A DNA stretch of 64,000 bases from Heterodera schachtii (Eukaryota; Nematoda; Chromadorea; Rhabditida; Heteroderidae): contig SIJG01000042.1 in assembly GCA_023374025.1 (NCBI GenBank), positions 496,001-560,000 of the forward strand, written 5' to 3'. Both the position numbers and the translations under genes were made by a program. Below are positions 59,747-64,000 of this stretch, piece by piece (within the stretch, counting starts at the first letter, position 1; every line of letters begins with the position of its first letter). The notes under the pieces are model-generated. The model was not told the DNA's origin, searched no databases, and was given only the letters and a program-made list of their open reading frames with translations.

Positions 59747-60279
59747 GGCACAAAAAGCGAAGAGAACAAATAATGGCATTGTCATAAGAGATGATGTTTG
59801 GGTTTTCATGCTTTGATCAGTTTGCCCCTTCGGTTGCCATTCATTCGCCCCTTCCTTCAAATGGTCCGTCTTTCGGTTATCCATCCCGTTTTGCCAATTC
59901 CAATTTGTGCACCATTCTAACCCTGAGAAGACCCCATCCCTTCACATTATGCAGAATGAACAGCGGGACTGAGTCGGTCGACTGACTTGGAGGGAAAGCA
60001 TTCACAAATCCCATGAAAATTAGTGACTTTTTAATTGCAAATGAATGAAATGGTTTTTGCTGCCAATCACAAAGAGCTAAACAAATCGAAGGTGCAAATG
60101 GGAATGTGACATTGGCACTCGTTTTGCCACGGAATGCGTTGCCAGGGTTTTCTTTGCGTCGTGCGATTGTTTTCGATTCATTGGTACGCCCCGTCGGCTG
60201 TCCCTGCGCCTCCTCCGTACTGAACGTCGACCAACAAATCGCTAAATCGTCAGTTGCTGTTCATCCTTTAGTTGATCTT
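59747..60279. other. Intergenic
   Basis: Downstream of the galectin gene and downstream of the convergent MADF gene. No gene seen. Confidence 0.6.
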
Positions 60280-61984
60280 TCATCCCCAATAAACTGACAT
60301 TATGCGGGCTTTCGCGTACTCTTTGAGCCGTTCGTCCCCAATACGGCACAGTTTCCGGTAGACGATCTTGCAGAACAGTTCGTCCTCGTCCCTGTCGTCC
60401 TGTTGCCATTTCGTTTCCGCCGTCCCTCCCGCGCCCCCTTCGCTTTCTTCGGCATTTCTTTTCGGTTCCTTTGCCAAATGGGTTCGCTGATGGTGCGCAT
60501 GCGTAAGGGAGGCACAAGGGAATGGACGCAGCAGAGAAGTGGTCACAATAGCCGTACCGCTGCCGCCGCCAAGGGAAGAGGCGGACGAAGCGGAAGAGGA
60601 CGAGCCGACCATGTCGGACGAGGAGGAAGAAGCTTCTTGGCCCGGCAGCCCTTCCGAAATTGCGCATTGGCGACCGTCCGAGGAAGGCATTTCGTCGGTT
60701 GGCGGCGGCGAAAGTTTTGTGACGGCACTCATTGCCAAATCCTGCAGTAACAATCAAATAAGCCCCATAGTTCAAATCAATGTAGAACATTATTCTTTCA
60801 ATTTTTTCCCACCAAAATGGCGGCGGTGCACGAATTAATTGGTGGCGGATGCAGCAAATTTCCGTTGTTCGTCCGTCGCTTCTGTTCCCGCTCGCCATGC
60901 CAAAGCGTCGTCCCCCTGTCGGTACCGTTGTCCGTCGGCCCCTCCGCCCTCCTCGCGCCGTTTTTCGAACGAATTCCGACACTTCCATTTGAGACTGTTG
61001 TTCCGACTTCGGTAGAATCGCTATAAAAGCGGCGATTTGGCATTTTTCGCCCTTCTCATCGACTCACTCTTTGTCCCTAATAAACGGCAACAGATAAAGC
61101 ATTTTGTCATAATGTTGCCAAATCGGACCCTCCACACATTGGTGCTGTCTTCGCACCTCTTTTTTGAAACGGTCTCTCAACGTTTTCCATCGCGTACGAA
61201 CAAATTCCACTACAAACGGATAAAAGTTAATTCGCTGGCTGATTATCCCCATTTGGCTAATTATCCCCTTTGCCCCCCCCCCAATTCCCACCACTTTGCT
61301 GCATTTCTTCCGCCACTTCTGCCCAATGTCTGTTGCGTGCCTCGGTCGATTTGTACTCGTCCCTTGTGAAGTCGAACAGTGCCGGGTGTCTGCTGACCTC
61401 CTCCAATATGTGCCCATTATTCCCATTCTGTTCTCCCCCTCCCGCTCGTCCCACCTCCACCAGCGATGAATTAAAATTTCGCGTGTCTTTCGCGTCGAAT
61501 TTGCCGTGACAGTCATTTGTCGAGTGAAATGTCTCTTCCTCGGCATTCCCCCGACGCTGCGACGGCCTTTTCTTTTTTATTGCGGTGCGCAACGGATGAG
61601 TGCCGAAAAGATTGGAAATCATTGCGGGAAAGGCCGAGTCCAATTCGTTCGCTTCGCTTCTTCCATTTTCAGCGCCATTCTGAAAATGTTTAGTAAGGGA
61701 TATTTCGCGACCAATAAAACTTCCTCATCACTTCCCCCCCCCCTCCATTTGTCCCCCCCCTTTTGACTCACTTCCGCTGCTCCCTCCTCTTCCTCCTCCT
61801 CCTCCCTCTCTTCTTCCTCTTTCTCTTCATTGGTCACTTTCTCCTCTTCCTTCTCTTCCGGCGCTTCCTCCATCTTTGGCACCTTTTCAAACGGTTCCTC
61901 CTCCTCCATTGTCATTCCGTCATCAATTTCTTCCACCAATTTTCCCTTTTTAACAATTTTTTCGTTGATAAATCGGCGCTTCAT
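60280..61984 (-). CDS. MADF-domain protein with acidic N-terminus
   Basis: Starts MKRRFINEKIVKKGKLVEEI at 61984, followed by a run of Glu. After an intron (donor GAAGTGAGTC, acceptor TTTTCAG near 61690) it continues NGAENGRSEANELDSAFPAM. The MADF domain spans the next exons: HILEEVSRHPALFDFTRDEY, EARNRHWAEVAEEMQQ, MEFVRTRWKTLRDRFKKEVR, IWQHYDKMLYLLPFIRDK. A Ser/Gly-rich spacer and a BESS-like end (DEDELFCKIVYRKLCRIGDE, RIMSVYWG) follow. MADF domains resemble Myb and bind DNA; BESS motifs mediate protein contacts. Likely a nuclear regulator. All exon joins I tested keep frame (phase 0, 1, 2 and 0). Confidence 0.8.
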
Positions 61985-62737
61985 TAATTTTTGCCCAATT
62001 AAAAGTCTAAAAAGGAAGAAATGGAATAAATTTGTAAAATAAGTTTCTGTTTCATGATGATTATTATTGTAAGAATTGGCCCCATTTCGCCTCCATAAGT
62101 TGTGGATGGGTGGGGGGGGGGGCGGGTGACGTTCAGTCGGCGTTCTGCTGCTGTTACCAATGGTTGGGAGCACAACCGAAGACGACGAGGCGGTGGGGCG
62201 GGCGGACGGCCCTTCCCTCGCCTCTCCGCCCGACTCGCCAAGCAGCAGAAAACACAAAACGAGTATTGGCGGCGGCGCGTCCGCTGGCGGGCGCGTCGCC
62301 TTTCCTCGACGAGTGCTGCTGATGAATGAATGCTTTGTTGGGCGGGCGGGTGACGGACGGCGGCGAATGGGCGAGGGGGGGGGGGCGACGCGGCAACGGC
62401 GGACTGACGGGGGCCGAGGTCGCCCCTCCCCGCAAAAGAACGCGATCGATTGGCCTGCCGCCCGCCCGCCCCGCCACATCCGCAAAGCCCACTCCGCCCA
62501 ATGCCCCTCCCTTCCGTAGTCATTGGGCGTCTTTTTTTTTTTTGCTTGGGGCACTCTTCCGGTAATCCCAATTTTAATCAGTTTTTTGGAGAATTTTATT
62601 CGAATGAATTTGAATTATGACAATTAAATGCAAAATGTGTCTCGGTTGGTATTGGCACTTCTCTCTTTCTCTCTCCCCCACTCTCTCAACCCCTTTTCTC
62701 CCTCCCCCGCCCTCTCTCTCTCTCTCCTCTTTCTCTT
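61985..62737. other. GC-rich intergenic region, CT microsatellite
   Basis: 62110-62520 is unusually GC-rich and open in several frames on both strands (spurious Arg/Ala/Gly-rich ORFs). It lies upstream of the MADF gene and may hold its promoter. CT-rich repeats lie at 62660-62735. Confidence 0.5.
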
Positions 62738-63090
62738 TTATTGCTGCTCCGTTGCGTTTCCGCGTCCATTTCCAATTTGAACTGTTCCGGCACTTCGCTT
62801 CGTCTTCTCTGTTCCGTTTATATGTGCCTCTGTTGCCAATGCGCTTCTTTTCGTCATCGTTGTGCCATTTGCGGTTTCATTTGCCGGCGCTTCCGCGTTT
62901 CTTTTCCCCACCGTCCCGGGACCTCCCGGACCCGGGGGCGGTGGGTTAAAGTTGTAACCAGGGGCATATACATAATAGGCCCCGGGTGCTGTGTATTGCT
63001 AAAAGGAATTTTGGAAAATATTTGTTTTTTGGAATGCTTAATTACCGCTTCATTCAGTCGAATAAGTGCAAAAATGGAAAGAAATAGCAT
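62738..63090 (-). CDS. Small secreted propeptide with dibasic sites
   Basis: Exon 1 (63046-63090) encodes exactly a signal peptide, MLFLSIFALIRLNEA; a TTTTTAG just upstream could be a trans-splice acceptor. Exon 2 (62738-62998) joins in phase and reads QYTAPGAYYVYAPGYNFNPP, PPGPGGPGTVG, then KR-NAEAPANETANGTTMT, KR-SALATEAHINGTEKT, KR-SAGTVQIGNGRGNATEQQ and stop; 101 residues. Three Lys-Arg sites would release three related peptides of about 16-18 residues, two starting Ser-Ala, most with an N-glycosylation sequon (NET, NGT, NAT). This looks like a prohormone/neuropeptide-like or secreted-effector precursor. I recognise no known family. Confidence 0.7.
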
Positions 63091-63229
63091 AAGCAACCTA
63101 AAAATTTCCCAAATAAGCAATTAATTGATGGATTGAAGAAGTCAACCAACCAACCCTTTGCTCAAACATCCGAACATTGTCAGGTTGTTGTTGTGAAGCC
63201 AAAGAATGGTGGAAAACAATTTTGGTTGT

Positions 63230-63238
63230 CCTTTTATA
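63230..63238 (-). promoter_or_regulatory. TATA-box-like element
   Basis: TATAAAAGG on the minus strand, 140 bases upstream of the start codon of the secreted propeptide. Spacing is compatible with a promoter for that gene; no other evidence. Confidence 0.4.
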
Positions 63239-63579
63239 AGGCCAAGTTGTTGCTTAACCTCTTCATCCATCCTTTAGAAAATGGGAGGAAAATGGGGGGA
63301 GGGGGGGGGAGGGGACGACTTTCCCTTTTGTTTGTATTATAACTCAACGGTTGGGAAGGGACCGGTCATCCGAACAAAAAAAACAAAACAAAGCGCATCC
63401 AAAGTAATCCATTCATTCACTTTCATGTTTATTCAGTTATTTGACATGGACAGATCAGCAGCAGAAGAGAATGAGCACTCATTCTTCATTCATTCTGTTT
63501 ATCCAGTCTTTTTTTGTTTGTTACCGGGTCAATTCGTAATTTTCTCCCACTTTCTGCAAGTGAATGCCCCTCCCTCTTT

Positions 63580-63775
63580 TTGATCAGTCACTGTCTCTTT
63601 CTCTCCCTTTGTGATCAGGCAAAGTCTCTCTCTCTCCCTCATTATCTTCCCCTATTTGATCAGTCATTGTCTCTCCCTCTCCAACCCTATTTGATCAGTA
63701 ATGTTTCTCTCTCTCCCCTCTCCACCTTTTTGATCAGTCACTCTCTCTCTCTCTTCCCTTTTTTGATCACTTTGT
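63580..63775. repeat. TTGATCAG/CTCTCT minisatellite
   Basis: Six imperfect units of about 35-40 bp, each beginning TTTGATCAGTCA or a variant and continuing with TCTCTCTCTCCC. Confidence 0.85.
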
Positions 63776-64000
63776 CATCATTTGCTTCCTTTCTGCCCCT
63801 CCCTTGTCTCTTCTCAAATTGCTGCTGTTGTTGATCCGCTTTTCCCTTCTGCCGGAATTGTTCGCTTAACCGCTGCGTTTGGCAAATGCGTGAGCTAAAG
63901 CGAAAAAAATATGGACGACATAAAAAAGGACAAACAGAACCACGCCGTTGTCCCACTTGATCAGAACACAATTTGGACCGATCACCTCAAAAAAGAAAAT

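Larger units (their letters stand above)
63091..64000. other. Upstream region and CT-rich repeats
   Basis: Contains the upstream region of the propeptide gene, a poly-G tract at about 63296-63316 and the repeat at 63580-63775. No gene is supported up to the window edge. Confidence 0.5.

Noticed and set aside
61999..62571. Several long Arg/Ala/Gly-rich frames on both strands
   Set aside because: GC-rich composition removes stop codons in all frames; no domain or splice support upstream of the MADF start.

Overview
This window is nuclear DNA from a nematode. The genes have many short introns (often 40-60 bp, GT...AG with TTTCAG/TTTTAG acceptors), the gene set is animal, and it includes a transthyretin-like secreted gene (a nematode-specific family), a two-domain galectin of the nematode LEC type, a UNC-60/cofilin gene and an ODR-2/Ly-6-like gene. 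High AT intergenic DNA, GC-rich exons, abundant poly-G/poly-C tracts and many small DNA transposons would fit a tylenchid (for example a cyst nematode), but that placement is inference.

Region 1 (about 1-17.4 kb) is repeat-dominated. It contains several short non-autonomous elements with terminal inverted repeats and 8-bp target duplications (hAT-like): 768-1224, 2268-4343 (with two further elements inside it) and 7636-8086. It also holds a foldback element with minisatellite arms (5126-6627), several palindromic elements, and a 4.6-kb satellite of about 17 units of 266 bp (12321-16904). Only fragments of genes are visible: an exon resembling MPDU1 at 553-693 and two doubtful small membrane or secreted ORFs.

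Region 2 (about 17.5-36 kb) is gene-dense: smg-5 (+), condensin subunit H (NCAPH/DPY-26-type kleisin, +), a transthyretin-like gene (-), a TTF2/lodestar-type SNF2 ATPase (-), cofilin (+) and APC10/DOC1 (+). Region 3 (35.5-43 kb, all minus strand) holds a short-chain dehydrogenase, a p24/TMED cargo receptor, a class 3 lipase, a low-complexity possible gene, a small Cys-rich secreted protein and a Ly-6/uPAR-like GPI-type protein. Region 4 (43.1-56.8 kb, minus) holds a gene matching only the N-terminal part of UTP20, then an 11-kb HECTD1 ubiquitin-ligase gene. Region 5 (57-64 kb) holds a tandem-repeat galectin (+), a MADF-domain protein (-) and a small secreted propeptide with three dibasic Lys-Arg/Lys-Arg-like sites (-), separated by microsatellites.

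The genes do not form one pathway; this is an ordinary mix of housekeeping and secreted genes. The most unusual material is in the repeats: two elements placed side by side with one shared 8-bp target sequence inside a third element, a GC-rich hairpin module that recurs in otherwise different elements, the foldback element with minisatellite arms, and the 266-bp satellite. Gene models were read by eye from splice signals and remembered family patterns; no alignment or search was run.
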